A DNA stretch of 64,000 bases. It comes from JAVJRN01 sp040218415 (GTDB taxonomy: Bacteria > Bacteroidota > Bacteroidia > Cytophagales > Cyclobacteriaceae). This document shows positions 8,849-17,976 of this stretch, piece by piece. The translations under genes and the position numbers were made by a program. Position 1 is the stretch's first letter. Each line of letters starts with the position of its first letter. The notes below the pieces were generated by a model that saw only the letters and a list, made by a program, of their open reading frames with translations, was not told the DNA's origin and did no database searches. Location of the stretch: positions 15,330-79,329 of the forward strand of contig JAVJRN010000058.1 of assembly GCA_040218415.1 (NCBI GenBank). The letters run 5' to 3'.

Positions 8849-9568
8849 TCATTCTTTTTCTAATTCTAATTCAATTTCCTCGATGATTTTGACAATCTGT
8901 GCTCTCAAAGGGATCATAAATAAGTTTATATTCAGTTCGTTATTGTTCCTAAGTGTTTTCATATGATAAATGGGTTGAGGGTCGCTTTTTAATAATTCGG
9001 CATTTTTGGGTTTCATTTCACCAATTAAATCTGGGCGGTTGATATCGAACGGGCGGGTAGCCTCATAAAAATCAACATTCACAAAGTTTTGTAGTTGCTC
9101 TAATTGATTTCTGTAGCTCCTGTCTAACTGCTCGGTACCATACAGGTCTTCCTGGAAAAGTGTGGTAATATGATCCCGCAACGAATCGTTTGTGATCAGT
9201 CTTACTCCTGCTTCTTTTAAAGATTCATATCCGGTATTATGCGCAAGCAAATAGGTATAAATGTGGGCAAATGCAAAATGGCGCGCTAATGAATCATGTT
9301 AAGCTTGTGTGTTTGACATCCAATTAATAATAAGATCCTGGCTTTTTAATGACTGGTTTCGATACTTAATATTGAAATCTAAATCGTCCAATGTTTTGAT
9401 TAACGAAACTTTTATTTCGCTGAGAATCTCGTTTTCCAAAAGCTTATCTTTTCTACTTTCATTCCAATTATCCACAGCAAAAGCACCATAGATACCAATG
9501 ATCAGTACTAGGATTTCCAGCAGATATTCCGGCCATTTTTCGGCGAGGGTGGTGAGGAGGCGTTTCAT
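8849..9568 (-). pseudogene. DUF6090-type gene broken by one in-frame stop
   Basis: An MKRI-class gene of 240 codons (MKRLLTTLAEKWPEYLLEIL..., helix, DNWNESRKDK) reads to codon 89 (NWMSNTQA), meets TAA at 9299-9301, and continues in the same frame as HDSLARHFAFAHIYTYL into LAHNTGYESLKEAG and core VRLITNDSLRDHITTLFQ to the normal end. No frameshift is present; a single base change explains the lesion. A sequencing error or readthrough is possible but less likely, since a second copy (24280-25074) has the same kind of lesion. Confidence 0.8.
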
Positions 9569-10332
9569 TGTTCAGGATTTTGCATAGTGAGATTTAGATC
9601 GATTCGTGCAAGAAGTTTTTCTCTTTGCAAGATCATTTCTGCGTACCGTTCAGCTATTCCTATGTTATTTAGGGCAGCCAGTGTCAGTCCATTGCGTGCT
9701 GATAGATCATTCAGGAAATTTTCTACCTGCTTCGAAATTCGTTTGATTTCTCCCGAAGACATCTCAAGTTTATCATAATCTCCATTGATGACTGATCTGA
9801 GATCATAGCCAATGGTTATCGGCTGAGTAATATTGGCTCGGTCATACAAATAGTGCTCATATTCGCGCCTCATGTGCTCACGCAGGGGTATTAACTCTTC
9901 GTTCATTTGCTTGATGTTGAGGATGTGCATTTTGACTGAGTCATCGGAGAGTATGCTGAGATTTCCCGAGCCTATCAATTCATCAACCGTGTTTGTCCTT
10001 GGTGTGAAAGTAGTCCAACTGAAGAGGTTCCAGATTAGCGACACATACTGATCCATTTCTGCTCTATTTGCAGGTGCTGTCTCCATCTCAAGTAGCGTAA
10101 GGGCGCTCTCTGCTTTTTGCTTTCGGTCTACAATCATCAAGTTTAAGTTGGTCGTATCTGTTTGCAGATCGAGTTTCAGGTTGCTGAGAAATTTAGCTTC
10201 CAGGACTTTTTCTTTTCTGTTTTCATTCCAGCTATCCAATGCAAAAGCACCAAGAATACTCGCAATGATCACCATAGCTTCGATAATATATTCGGGCCAT
10301 TTCTCGGCCAGTTTATTGAGGATTCTTTTCAT
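9565..10332 (-). CDS. DUF6090-type membrane protein, MKRI-leader class
   Basis: The 255-residue member has leader MKRILNKLAEKWPEYIIEAM and helix at about 15-33 (VIIASILGAFALDSWNENRK). The Ala-Ser-Ile-Leu-Gly variant of the helix is shared only with 11905-12657. Core IGSGNLSILSDDSVKMHILN. The stop overlaps the start of the next (broken) copy by four bases, giving ATGA-type coupling. Confidence 0.8.
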   Translation of the reverse strand: MKRILNKLAEKWPEYIIEAMVIIASILGAFALDSWNENRKEKVLEAKFLSNLKLDLQTDTTNLNLMIVDRKQKAESALTLLEMETAPANRAEMDQYVSLIWNLFSWTTFTPRTNTVDELIGSGNLSILSDDSVKMHILNIKQMNEELIPLREHMRREYEHYLYDRANITQPITIGYDLRSVINGDYDKLEMSSGEIKRISKQVENFLNDLSARNGLTLAALNNIGIAERYAEMILQREKLLARIDLNLTMQNPEQ

Positions 10333-10352
10333 GCTTAACTGCTTAATTCCTG

Positions 10353-11057
10353 TTATATTTCATTGTCAATTTCCGCTAAGAGTCCCCGACTTTTGCTAGC
10401 CAGCTTTTCCATCAAATCCAATTGACGGAGATTGAATAATTTGTGTAGGGTCAAAAGACCCAAATAATCGAAAAATAAGGAGGAGAAATTCAGCTCCGAA
10501 ACCTTCTGTTTATAAAATCTATTATGCTCATCGATGGATGAACGCAGAAAAGGATAGGACTTATTAAATGCAATGTATTTTTCTGCGAGTAACGTTTTAT
10601 TGGTTTTGTCCTTAAAGATCGATGATTCCTGTAGTGCGGTCAATTCAACCAAAGGGGAGCTTATCGAGGCATCCAAAATATCAAGATCTCCGCTAGCAAT
10701 CAGCGTCTTGGCAGTACTATTTGTGACCTGGTCCAAGACAATAATTTCTCTGCGAAATCCATTTACCAGATTAATTATATCTTCAAACTTGAGATCTGGA
10801 TTCTTGAGTTCCATGATTACACTGTCAATGCTGCTATTTATTTCAGTTAGCTCCTGCGAGAAGTCGTGAAAACTGGCAAGATCGCTTGACAATTCTTTCT
10901 TAAGTGATTGAATGTAAATACCTCTTTTCTTATTGGTCTTCAGTTCATCATTCCAATTGTTGAGTGCAAATGCGCCATAAATACCAATGATGAGTACCAA
11001 GATTTCCAACAAGTATTCAGGCCATTTTTCGGCGAGGGTTTTTATTATTCTTTTCAT
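10353..11057 (-). CDS. DUF6090-type membrane protein, MKRI-leader class
   Basis: The 234-residue member starts MKRIIKTLAEKWPEYLLEIL; helix VLIIGIYGAFALNNWNDELK. The core is altered to IASGDLDILDASISSPLVEL, lacking the LR pair. The C-terminal half is rich in Leu and Lys with predicted long helices. Its leader DNA (tttattattcttttcat at the 3' end on the plus strand) matches the leader fragment next to the GxxExxY gene, so it is a likely source of, or sister to, that fragment. Confidence 0.78.
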   Translation of the reverse strand: MKRIIKTLAEKWPEYLLEILVLIIGIYGAFALNNWNDELKTNKKRGIYIQSLKKELSSDLASFHDFSQELTEINSSIDSVIMELKNPDLKFEDIINLVNGFRREIIVLDQVTNSTAKTLIASGDLDILDASISSPLVELTALQESSIFKDKTNKTLLAEKYIAFNKSYPFLRSSIDEHNRFYKQKVSELNFSSLFFDYLGLLTLHKLFNLRQLDLMEKLASKSRGLLAEIDNEI

Positions 11058-11122
11058 TACTTGGTTGATTAATCAGCTATAAATTCAGGTTATTTTTTTG
11101 CATACGTGCTTTCAATTAAGGG

Positions 11123-11875
11123 TCATTCGATTTCGACAGAAAGCAAGTTTAGTATTTCTTTAATTCTAACGCGCAATGCTATTGACTGCTCATTGGCACC
11201 ATGGTTTATACCTATGGCATAGGCAGCAAGCCCTTCCAACTCTCGGCTCTTCATCAATTCTCTGATGGAGGATGAATTTTTCGAGTTACCAATACTAATT
11301 TTCTTACCGCCTTCTTTATTTAGCAGCCAAGTATAATCGGATTCACTAAAATATTGGCCTAGAGCGTCCCTCGCTAAACCTGAGGAAATCAGCCATTCAG
11401 CATATTCATTGTGTGTCTTATTGGTCCAGAAAAACTCTATTTCCTGTAGCGCTGCAATATCCGAAGACCAAGACGAAAGTAATTTATTGAGTTTCGGGTT
11501 ACTGATGTATTGCAGATTTTCTGAGCTAATAAGGTTGCTATTGATCGGATCAAAAGTAGGATCATCAAGTAGATGGGCAAGGCAAGTGATAAGGCTATCT
11601 CTATTGGCACTATCTGGTTGGTCGATACTTTTGAGAATAGCCGAGCTGGAAGCTATAATTAATTTCCGCATGGCAATTTTCTGATCTAGCTGCTTCAAGT
11701 TTGATTCATAATCTACATGGAGTTGTTTCAAGATTTGTTGCTCCTTGGTTCGTTTGTTCCGATTTTCTCCCCATTCTTCTACAGCAAAAGCCCCATAGAT
11801 ACCAATGATGAGTACTAGTATTTCTAATATATATTCCGGCCATTTTTCGGCGAGGGTGGTGAGGATACGTTTCAT
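11123..11875 (-). CDS. DUF6090-type membrane protein, MKRI-leader class
   Basis: The 250-residue member has leader MKRILTTLAEKWPEYILEIL and helix VLIIGIYGAFAVEEWGENRN. Core ISSENLQYISNPKLNKLLSSW followed by EIEFFW is of the Trp-variant type seen in 5381-6109 and 22746-23498, which carry MLFLL leaders. It has a 65-base gap to the next gene, the largest among intact neighbours in this half. Confidence 0.8.
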   Translation of the reverse strand: MKRILTTLAEKWPEYILEILVLIIGIYGAFAVEEWGENRNKRTKEQQILKQLHVDYESNLKQLDQKIAMRKLIIASSSAILKSIDQPDSANRDSLITCLAHLLDDPTFDPINSNLISSENLQYISNPKLNKLLSSWSSDIAALQEIEFFWTNKTHNEYAEWLISSGLARDALGQYFSESDYTWLLNKEGGKKISIGNSKNSSSIRELMKSRELEGLAAYAIGINHGANEQSIALRVRIKEILNLLSVEIE

Positions 11876-11904
11876 GATACGTGCAGAATTTGGGTGGGGT
11901 ATCT

Positions 11905-12657
11905 TTAATTTTCTAATAACTCCAGTTGACTCTTAATGGCTGTTCTCAGTTTATTTAATCTGATTGAGTACTCCTCGTAGAGATCTAATTTAAGTACCGT
12001 AAGAAACATACACTCGGAGAGAGAGACTTTAAATTGTTCGTCTTTTCTTAGATCAGCTAAATCTTTTAAAACTAAATTTTTCCTATTGGACTCGGGAGAA
12101 TAAAATGCCTTTGACGACTCGGAGATAAATAACTGATCAGAGTCATCCACATTGAAATGCTTCATAAAATAAGGTCGCTTAGCGCTGTAGGTCTCATAGA
12201 CGTCAAAATCATTCTCCAGCTTCAATATTGACTTTGTGAAGAAATCATAGAATCTGGCGATTTCATTTTTCAACTCTTCATTGGTAATAATTTCAAACCC
12301 ATTGGTCTGCAAATTTTTCAGCGATGACTCATGTAGAGTCAGCATTAAAGGAATTCCAAGCGCCTCCGTGTAATTGATACCCTGAGTGATATCTTTCGTA
12401 CCACTCATCAGATTGAACAGCTTTTGCTCTTCTTTAAGCGTTTTTTTCAGGAAACGAATATTAAATGCGATATCAAAGGTGTCTAAAGTCAAATCCTGAT
12501 GAAGGTTTTTAAGGATGGATATTTCAGCAATTCTATCCTTCCGATACCCATTCCAGCTATCCAATGCAAAAGCACCAAGAATACTGGCTACAATGACTAT
12601 CGCCTCTATAAGATATTCCGGCCATTTTTCGGCCAGTGTGGTGAGGATTCTTTTCAT
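11905..12657 (-). CDS. DUF6090-type membrane protein, MKRI-leader class
   Basis: The 250-residue member has leader MKRILTTLAEKWPEYLIEAI; helix VIVASILGAFALDSWNGYRK, close to 9565-10332. Core LQTNGFEIITNEELKNEIAR followed by FYDFFTKSILKLENDFDVYE. The C-terminal part is a long charged helix ending RTAIKSQLELLEN. Confidence 0.8.
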   Translation of the reverse strand: MKRILTTLAEKWPEYLIEAIVIVASILGAFALDSWNGYRKDRIAEISILKNLHQDLTLDTFDIAFNIRFLKKTLKEEQKLFNLMSGTKDITQGINYTEALGIPLMLTLHESSLKNLQTNGFEIITNEELKNEIARFYDFFTKSILKLENDFDVYETYSAKRPYFMKHFNVDDSDQLFISESSKAFYSPESNRKNLVLKDLADLRKDEQFKVSLSECMFLTVLKLDLYEEYSIRLNKLRTAIKSQLELLEN

Positions 12658-12684
12658 TTCAGTTCTTTCAGGTTATCTAGAGAT

Positions 12685-13467
12685 TTAGCTCGCTTTAGCG
12701 CTTGGAAACTTAGATTCTATTTCTAGAATGAGTAGTTCTGCCTTTTCTTTGGTTAAGTCAAGCCAAAAGTTGTAGTACTTCAAGGCTGTTTCGTATTCGG
12801 AAATTGTCATATAATATTCCTCCAATTTTTCATCGTCAGCATTTCTTAGCGTGAGATTTTCCTTAGAAAGAATATTTTTATAATCATACCCCGCCTCGAA
12901 AGAGGTGGTACTAATGGAGTCATATGAATCAATCAAGTCATCCAAATATTTATAGCTCAACATCTGCGATTGTATTTCTCGTAGGCTTTCTAACTGCTTA
13001 TATGGTTCGTAACTAATTGTGGCATACGTTATACGTCCGTAATAATCTGTTAATTGTTTAGGTAAATCTCGATCTTCAATTATTCGAGATCCTCCTGTAT
13101 TTTGTAGTTCACCGTATGCTGCATCAGCAAAAACAGCTGTATAACAATCGATACTGTATTTCAAAGAAAAATAGTAGAAGATTTCAGGTCGGCTTTTCTC
13201 CTTTGAGAATCTTTTTACCTCTCCTCTAAGAGAATCTAGCCCAATGAGTAGAACGATGTTTTTTGATCTGTTCACTTCGCATCGTGTGATGTCATACTCA
13301 AGGTTTTCTACTAGCTCTTTCATGAGCATTTGCACGGTAGCCTTTTCTTTTCTTCGTTCATTCCAATTATCCACGGCAAAAGCACCATAAATACCAATGA
13401 TGAGCACCAGTATTTCTAGCAGGTATTCCGGCCATTTTTCGGAGAGGGTGGTGAGGATTCGTTTCAT
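12685..13467 (-). CDS. DUF6090-type membrane protein, MKRI-leader class
   Basis: At 260 residues this is the longest MKRI-class member. Leader MKRILTTLSEKWPEYLLEIL, helix VLIIGIYGAFAVDNWNERRK. Core LQNTGGSRIIEDRDLPKQLT replaces the LR pair with LP. The middle holds many Tyr residues. It begins 4 bases after its upstream neighbour. Confidence 0.8.
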   Translation of the reverse strand: MKRILTTLSEKWPEYLLEILVLIIGIYGAFAVDNWNERRKEKATVQMLMKELVENLEYDITRCEVNRSKNIVLLIGLDSLRGEVKRFSKEKSRPEIFYYFSLKYSIDCYTAVFADAAYGELQNTGGSRIIEDRDLPKQLTDYYGRITYATISYEPYKQLESLREIQSQMLSYKYLDDLIDSYDSISTTSFEAGYDYKNILSKENLTLRNADDEKLEEYYMTISEYETALKYYNFWLDLTKEKAELLILEIESKFPSAKAS

Positions 13468-13471
13468 TGCT

Positions 13472-14206
13472 TCAATAGTTACATCTTGACTTTAGTAAAG
13501 GCTTAATATCCTTTACGCGATTTAAGATACTTGTGTAATGACTGATGTTCCGATCATTGACGGCAATCAAAACGGAGGCCATGTGTTTAAGCTTATCTAT
13601 CTGAGAAGAAGTTAATGGCGTTCGATCCAATTTTCTAAGGTCAACTGTAGTGCTGTCTAAACCTGCACGAAAAAAAGGGGAGTCTACAAACCCGATAGCA
13701 TAGAGGTTTTCGATCTCAAACATCTCGTCCAGGGCAATGTCGCCATTTCGGTTAATGTTACCCGCCAGCCCTGTGGCTTCTTGAAAATACCTGCCCAGCT
13801 CCTTCTTTACCTCCTGATCTGTAAATGTGTTGAGATTTCCACTTGATTTCAGATCGTTATATCCGGCAGAGATGGGATTGAACTGGTAGCTTATCTTTGA
13901 AGTGGATTCTAACATCAAGGATATGGCTTTTCGCTTAACAGGGACAGGTTTCTGCAGTTCGGCCAGCATTTCGTTGCTTGTTTTCAACCTTATGGATACC
14001 CCATCAATCAATTTTTTTAATTCCTCCTCATCTTGGGTCAGGTCCTCAAGAAAACGGCAATAATAGTCTTCCGTTAGTTGGTCGTTTTTTCTATTCTCAT
14101 TCCAGTTTTCTACCGCAAAAGCCCCGTAGATACCAATTACCAAAACAAGAATTTCAAGTAAATATTCTGGCCATTTTTCGGAGAGGGTTTTTATTATTCT
14201 TTTCAT
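13472..14206 (-). CDS. DUF6090-type membrane protein, MKRI-leader class, first of left block
   Basis: The 244-residue member has leader MKRIIKTLSEKWPEYLLEIL and helix VLVIGIYGAFAVENWNENRK. Core LKSSGNLNTFTDQEVKKELG followed by RYFQEATGL. It is the promoter-proximal gene of the left half-array, 44 bases downstream of the TPR/FlgO-type gene, so the two are probably co-transcribed. No terminator was seen between them. Confidence 0.8.
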   Translation of the reverse strand: MKRIIKTLSEKWPEYLLEILVLVIGIYGAFAVENWNENRKNDQLTEDYYCRFLEDLTQDEEELKKLIDGVSIRLKTSNEMLAELQKPVPVKRKAISLMLESTSKISYQFNPISAGYNDLKSSGNLNTFTDQEVKKELGRYFQEATGLAGNINRNGDIALDEMFEIENLYAIGFVDSPFFRAGLDSTTVDLRKLDRTPLTSSQIDKLKHMASVLIAVNDRNISHYTSILNRVKDIKPLLKSRCNY

Positions 14207-14250
14207 ATATTAAGCTGTAAGGATGGGTTCTGATCTCTTACAGAGAACGA

Positions 14251-16212
14251 TTACATTTTCAGCCCTCTCAGCTGCTCAGTAGCCTCCGCATCGATCACAC
14301 GCTGGCGCATGGCATCCAATCTTTCCTTGAGTCCACCCATGATTCCGATGTACTCTGGCTGATCTTTTAGCGGATCGAATAACCTAGAATCATTCACTTG
14401 AACGTAATCCATAAAGCCATCATCCACAAGTTTTTGCAGCCATTCGAAGGCCTTTTCTTCTTGGTCTAGTGCCACATAAATTTTAGTAATATCAAATAGC
14501 CATCCTTGAAATCGCCTTCCTCGCTCAAACTGAGCCAAATAAAACTCAAGATTTTCGTTCAGCAAGACTTCAGAGGAATCATATTTACCTGCCTTTTGTA
14601 ATTCGAATGCTTCGTAAGTTCTGATATAGGGAAAATCCTCGTATCGAAAATTTTCTTTTTTCTTTAGTTCTTTCAGGTACTCGAGTCCTAAATCCTGATC
14701 TAAATATTCATAAAACAAACTGGTTGCTGTGGCAAGACTAGGGATAGAGTGGTTATCCGTCTCAACCATTTTTGCTATGCTATTAGAGGATGATATGGTA
14801 TCGCCTGATATATACTGAGTCGTACCTAATGCCGCTAAAGATAATGTGTATTCCTTATAATTAATGGCCTCTTGTGCACAGTACAAAGCCCTATCAGCCA
14901 GCATCAATCGTCTATAACTTTGAGCCAAATTACTAAACGTAATGACAAGCCCTGCTGAGTCTATGGATGCTTTCAATTGGATGGATTTTTTATACATCTC
15001 AATGGATTTGTCAAATTTTCCAGTTTCTAAGTAGTAGTTAGAGAGGTTATTCGTTGCAGAGGATGAGTTAGGGTTGATTTCCAACGCTCGTTTATACATG
15101 GTAGCGGCTTGTTCTCTCTTACCTAATTTGCTATAGGCAGCACCTAGTGTTCCCCAGGTTTGGTAATAGTCAGGCCCCAGGTCTACTCCTTTTTGCGCCA
15201 ATACAAAGGCAGTATCTAAGTAGTTGCCAGGAAAAGCACCCGTATTTTGTATGGAAAAGATGTAGGTTGCCGCCAAAGACGAGTACGCCAAAGAGAAGGT
15301 AGGATCTAATTCGATAGCCTCTTCCAATAGATCGATCTGTTTAAGCAAGTCGTCTTTCTTCGAAAATCTATTGGCGACCTCCCGAGCTTGCAGGTATAAG
15401 TCATAAGCGACTAAGTTATCCGTTGGTTTTTGTTCCAATTGTTCTTTTTGCTCGTCTGAGAGGCTGGCTGCCAGTGTCCTGGCTATCTCTGTTGCTATCT
15501 CTGCCTGCAGTTCAAACATGTTAGTCATGCGCTTATCGTAGGTCTTCGCCCAGATGGCGCCTTCATTGTTGGTGCCCACCAGTTGGCAACTAATGCGCAA
15601 GTCGTCTGCTGATCTTCTTACATTACCCGTAAGGATGTAGGATACGCCTAGTTCTTCTCCAATAATTTGTGGGGATTTGCCTTCAGATTCATAGTCGTTC
15701 AGCGTGTAATTAGAGAGTACGCGCAGCTCGCCAATCTGCGAAATTTGGGTCAGGATATCCTCGGTCATACCTGCAGCAAAGTAGACATCTTCGCTGGCGC
15801 TCAGGTTTTTGAAAGGGAGAATCGCTACCGACTTGTCTCTTTCCGCGGTTTCCAGACCCACATCTATTTGGAAAATCCGATCGAATACCAATAAAGCAAC
15901 CACTAATACTAAACCACCAATGATGTAGAAGTTAAGTTTTTTACTTGTGGCATGATGGATAGATTTCTCCTCCTCTACATCCTCTGTTTTCTTAAATCCC
16001 TCTGGAGTGGATTCATAGAAATAAGCAAATACGACCCAAATGGGAAACCCGATCAACAATGTGATCAACAGGATACGCATGCCTAAGTCCTCTATGCCAA
16101 TGACAGGAAATAAGATATCTCCTACCTGTAGGAGTACCCACCCAATGATGGCATAAGAGAGCGAAGCTTTGAGTACGTTTCGTCTTTTGAGTTCTTCAAT
16201 AAATTTATTCAT
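14251..16212 (-). CDS. Membrane-anchored FlgO-like/TPR protein
   Basis: The 653-residue protein opens with MNKFIEELKRRNVLKASLSY, the standard start of a family of TPR proteins with two N-terminal membrane helices (about 17-35 and 43-63). A third helix lies near 93-110. Residues about 125-255 (SVAILPFKNLSASEDVYFAA...ILTGNVRRSADDLRISCQLV) form the FlgO/TolB-N-like domain often found in such proteins. The rest is TPR repeats up to about 610 (for example AAYSKLGKREQAATMYKRALE). The role is probably protein-protein scaffolding; no catalytic domain is seen. It divides the array into two halves, and its body is not related to the array family. Confidence 0.85.
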   Translation of the reverse strand: MNKFIEELKRRNVLKASLSYAIIGWVLLQVGDILFPVIGIEDLGMRILLITLLIGFPIWVVFAYFYESTPEGFKKTEDVEEEKSIHHATSKKLNFYIIGGLVLVVALLVFDRIFQIDVGLETAERDKSVAILPFKNLSASEDVYFAAGMTEDILTQISQIGELRVLSNYTLNDYESEGKSPQIIGEELGVSYILTGNVRRSADDLRISCQLVGTNNEGAIWAKTYDKRMTNMFELQAEIATEIARTLAASLSDEQKEQLEQKPTDNLVAYDLYLQAREVANRFSKKDDLLKQIDLLEEAIELDPTFSLAYSSLAATYIFSIQNTGAFPGNYLDTAFVLAQKGVDLGPDYYQTWGTLGAAYSKLGKREQAATMYKRALEINPNSSSATNNLSNYYLETGKFDKSIEMYKKSIQLKASIDSAGLVITFSNLAQSYRRLMLADRALYCAQEAINYKEYTLSLAALGTTQYISGDTISSSNSIAKMVETDNHSIPSLATATSLFYEYLDQDLGLEYLKELKKKENFRYEDFPYIRTYEAFELQKAGKYDSSEVLLNENLEFYLAQFERGRRFQGWLFDITKIYVALDQEEKAFEWLQKLVDDGFMDYVQVNDSRLFDPLKDQPEYIGIMGGLKERLDAMRQRVIDAEATEQLRGLKM

Positions 16213-16455
16213 GTATGGCTGATGATATGCGGCATTGCAATTTAAAGGATAGATTTTAAATTGTTAAGAAAATGACTCCCATCCAGTGCCATAAACTTAA
16301 AAGGCGCAACTGCACCAGTCTTTGAAATGGATATTCGCCTGACTAGTCGTGTTTCTTGTTACTCATCGCGTTATCCTAATGAAGATGGCCATAAGTTCGA
16401 ATAGGTATTTGAAGTATTTAGACAAGGGGATAAATGTTGGACCAGATGTGAATCT

Positions 16456-17215
16456 TTAATCTTTGCTCTGGGAAGATTTTTTTGTGGGTTCATGGATGAG
16501 CTTAGGTTTCAGATCTTTTTCAATCCAGTTGGCAGATTCATGAATGTCTTCAACCGACTCAGTGTAATCTGACTAGATTATCTGATAAAGTGCCACATGG
16601 TTCTTGTGAATAGGGCTTTTTAGCATATAATCTGAAAGCAAAGGGGGATCAGTTGTCCACATCGTAATACCAGTCAGAATTTACAGTTAGGTATTGACAG
16701 TACTCGTCTACAAAATTGATTGATGCTGCAGGAGCACTATGTGACTAGAACGTTTATACAATTCATCGAGGCTATCCAGCGTTGAGCGCCACTTCGCAGA
16801 GACCATGTCCGGGTTACTGATCAGGTTGTCGTAATAGCTACGATCAAATTCAAAATGGGAAACCCTAACTTAAAGATCCTCAAAAAACGACTATTTTTCA
16901 GCTCTTCGGTAGTGATTCGACCGCTAAGTGTTCGTTGTGCCAATGACTCTATTTTTTTGCTATTCCTAAGAAATTCATTGGCCTAAATAATATTTTTTGA
17001 AAGCTCCTTTTGGATCTTCTGAAGGTTAGCTATCGCTTTTTGCTAGTAAGCGTTTCTTTGATTCCAATCATCGGTCTTCCTTATTCGGTCTGACTATCGT
17101 CTGACCTTGTTTCTTCCTTAGGTCTGACTATCGTCTGACCTTGTTTCTATGTCAGACGAGCATAGTTCTTATTTTCAATCACTTTCTTGCGGATTTTTCT
17201 AAGTAGGAAGAGCAT
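16456..17215 (-). pseudogene. Decayed DUF6090-type copy interrupted by REP-like hairpins
   Basis: The ATG at 17215 gives MLFLLRKIRKKVIENKNY. The sequence then passes into two REP-like hairpins where the membrane helix should be coded, and resumes at DDWNQRNA (near 17070). Degenerate family sequence with several stops follows (for example FEFDRSYYDNLISNPDMVSA and a tail NWIEKDLKPKLIHEPTKKSS...KD-stop). It lies between the right half-array and the TPR/FlgO-type gene and accounts for most of the gene-free 16213-17255 interval. Confidence 0.75.
17087..17160. repeat. REP-like hairpins, two direct copies plus inverted partial
   Basis: The 20-mer ggtctgactatcgtctgacc occurs at 17087-17106 and 17121-17140. 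A partial inverted copy (gtcagacgag) follows at 17151-17160. The 20-mer folds as an imperfect hairpin, GGTC.GAC / GTC.GACC with a T-T mismatch, the shape typical of REP sequences moved by RAYT transposases. The same 20-mer occurs at three other array sites, one next to a RAYT gene. Confidence 0.8.
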
Positions 17216-17255
17216 TGGTAAAAATGTTATTAAAGGTAGTTGCGATTCTGGAATG

Positions 17256-17963
17256 TTAGGTCAAGGTTTTTATTTTTTCCCTCACTTGTTGAAGTGTAAT
17301 CCTACACGACTCGTGAGCTTCTTTTAACGTTTCTAGCCTTGTTTGCAAATAGTTTGTAATTATTTGATTTGCAAAAAAACGGTCTTGGAAAAGTATGGAT
17401 CGTTCTTTTGCAGATATTTGATCAATTTTTTTCACTTTTGACCCAACATAATCAAGTAGTTTTTGTGAGCGATCTAGCGAAATGCGAATCACATTTTGTA
17501 GTTCAAGATATCTCATGTTCAAATCTATAATTTGTCTTCTTAGTCGCTGCGAAGAAGCAAGACGAAGACTACTGGTTTTAAGCTCTTCTATTGTCGCAGT
17601 ATTGGCTACAAAACCAGGTGAAATGCTATATTGAGCAGCAAAGATTGACGCTAAGGAATCTTGATCTACAGGTTTACCAGAATAGAACCTTTCAAAGACT
17701 CGCTTGTATTTCACTGCTTTAAACAGATTACTTTCCATCACAGACAGATCTGCTAAATCTTTTTCTAATTCACTTTCAAGCCTTTGAAGGAATTCGATAT
17801 CGAGCTGTGTTTGTTTTCTGTTTTCATTCCAATCATCGATACTAACAGCAATCAATATACCGATCACCACTAGCACGATCTCGCCGATACCATATAAAAA
17901 GTAGGTTGTGAATTTGTTATTCATAAGCGTTTTTCTTCTGATTTGTCGGAGGAGGAAGAGCAC
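17256..17963 (-). CDS. DUF6090-type membrane protein with GTG start
   Basis: The 235-residue product has the leader (M)LFLLRQIRRKTLMNNK and helix FLYGIGEIVLVVIGILIAVS, then DDWNENRKQTQ. The start codon is GTG (cac on the plus strand at 17961-17963), while all other open members but one use ATG at the same point. The first 125 bases are almost identical to those of 17977-18717. Core LKTSSLRLASSQRLRRQIID is drifted. It is the last gene of the right half-array. Confidence 0.8.
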   Translation of the reverse strand: MLFLLRQIRRKTLMNNKFTTYFLYGIGEIVLVVIGILIAVSIDDWNENRKQTQLDIEFLQRLESELEKDLADLSVMESNLFKAVKYKRVFERFYSGKPVDQDSLASIFAAQYSISPGFVANTATIEELKTSSLRLASSQRLRRQIIDLNMRYLELQNVIRISLDRSQKLLDYVGSKVKKIDQISAKERSILFQDRFFANQIITNYLQTRLETLKEAHESCRITLQQVREKIKTLT

Positions 17964-17976
17964 TTCGTGATAAAAA

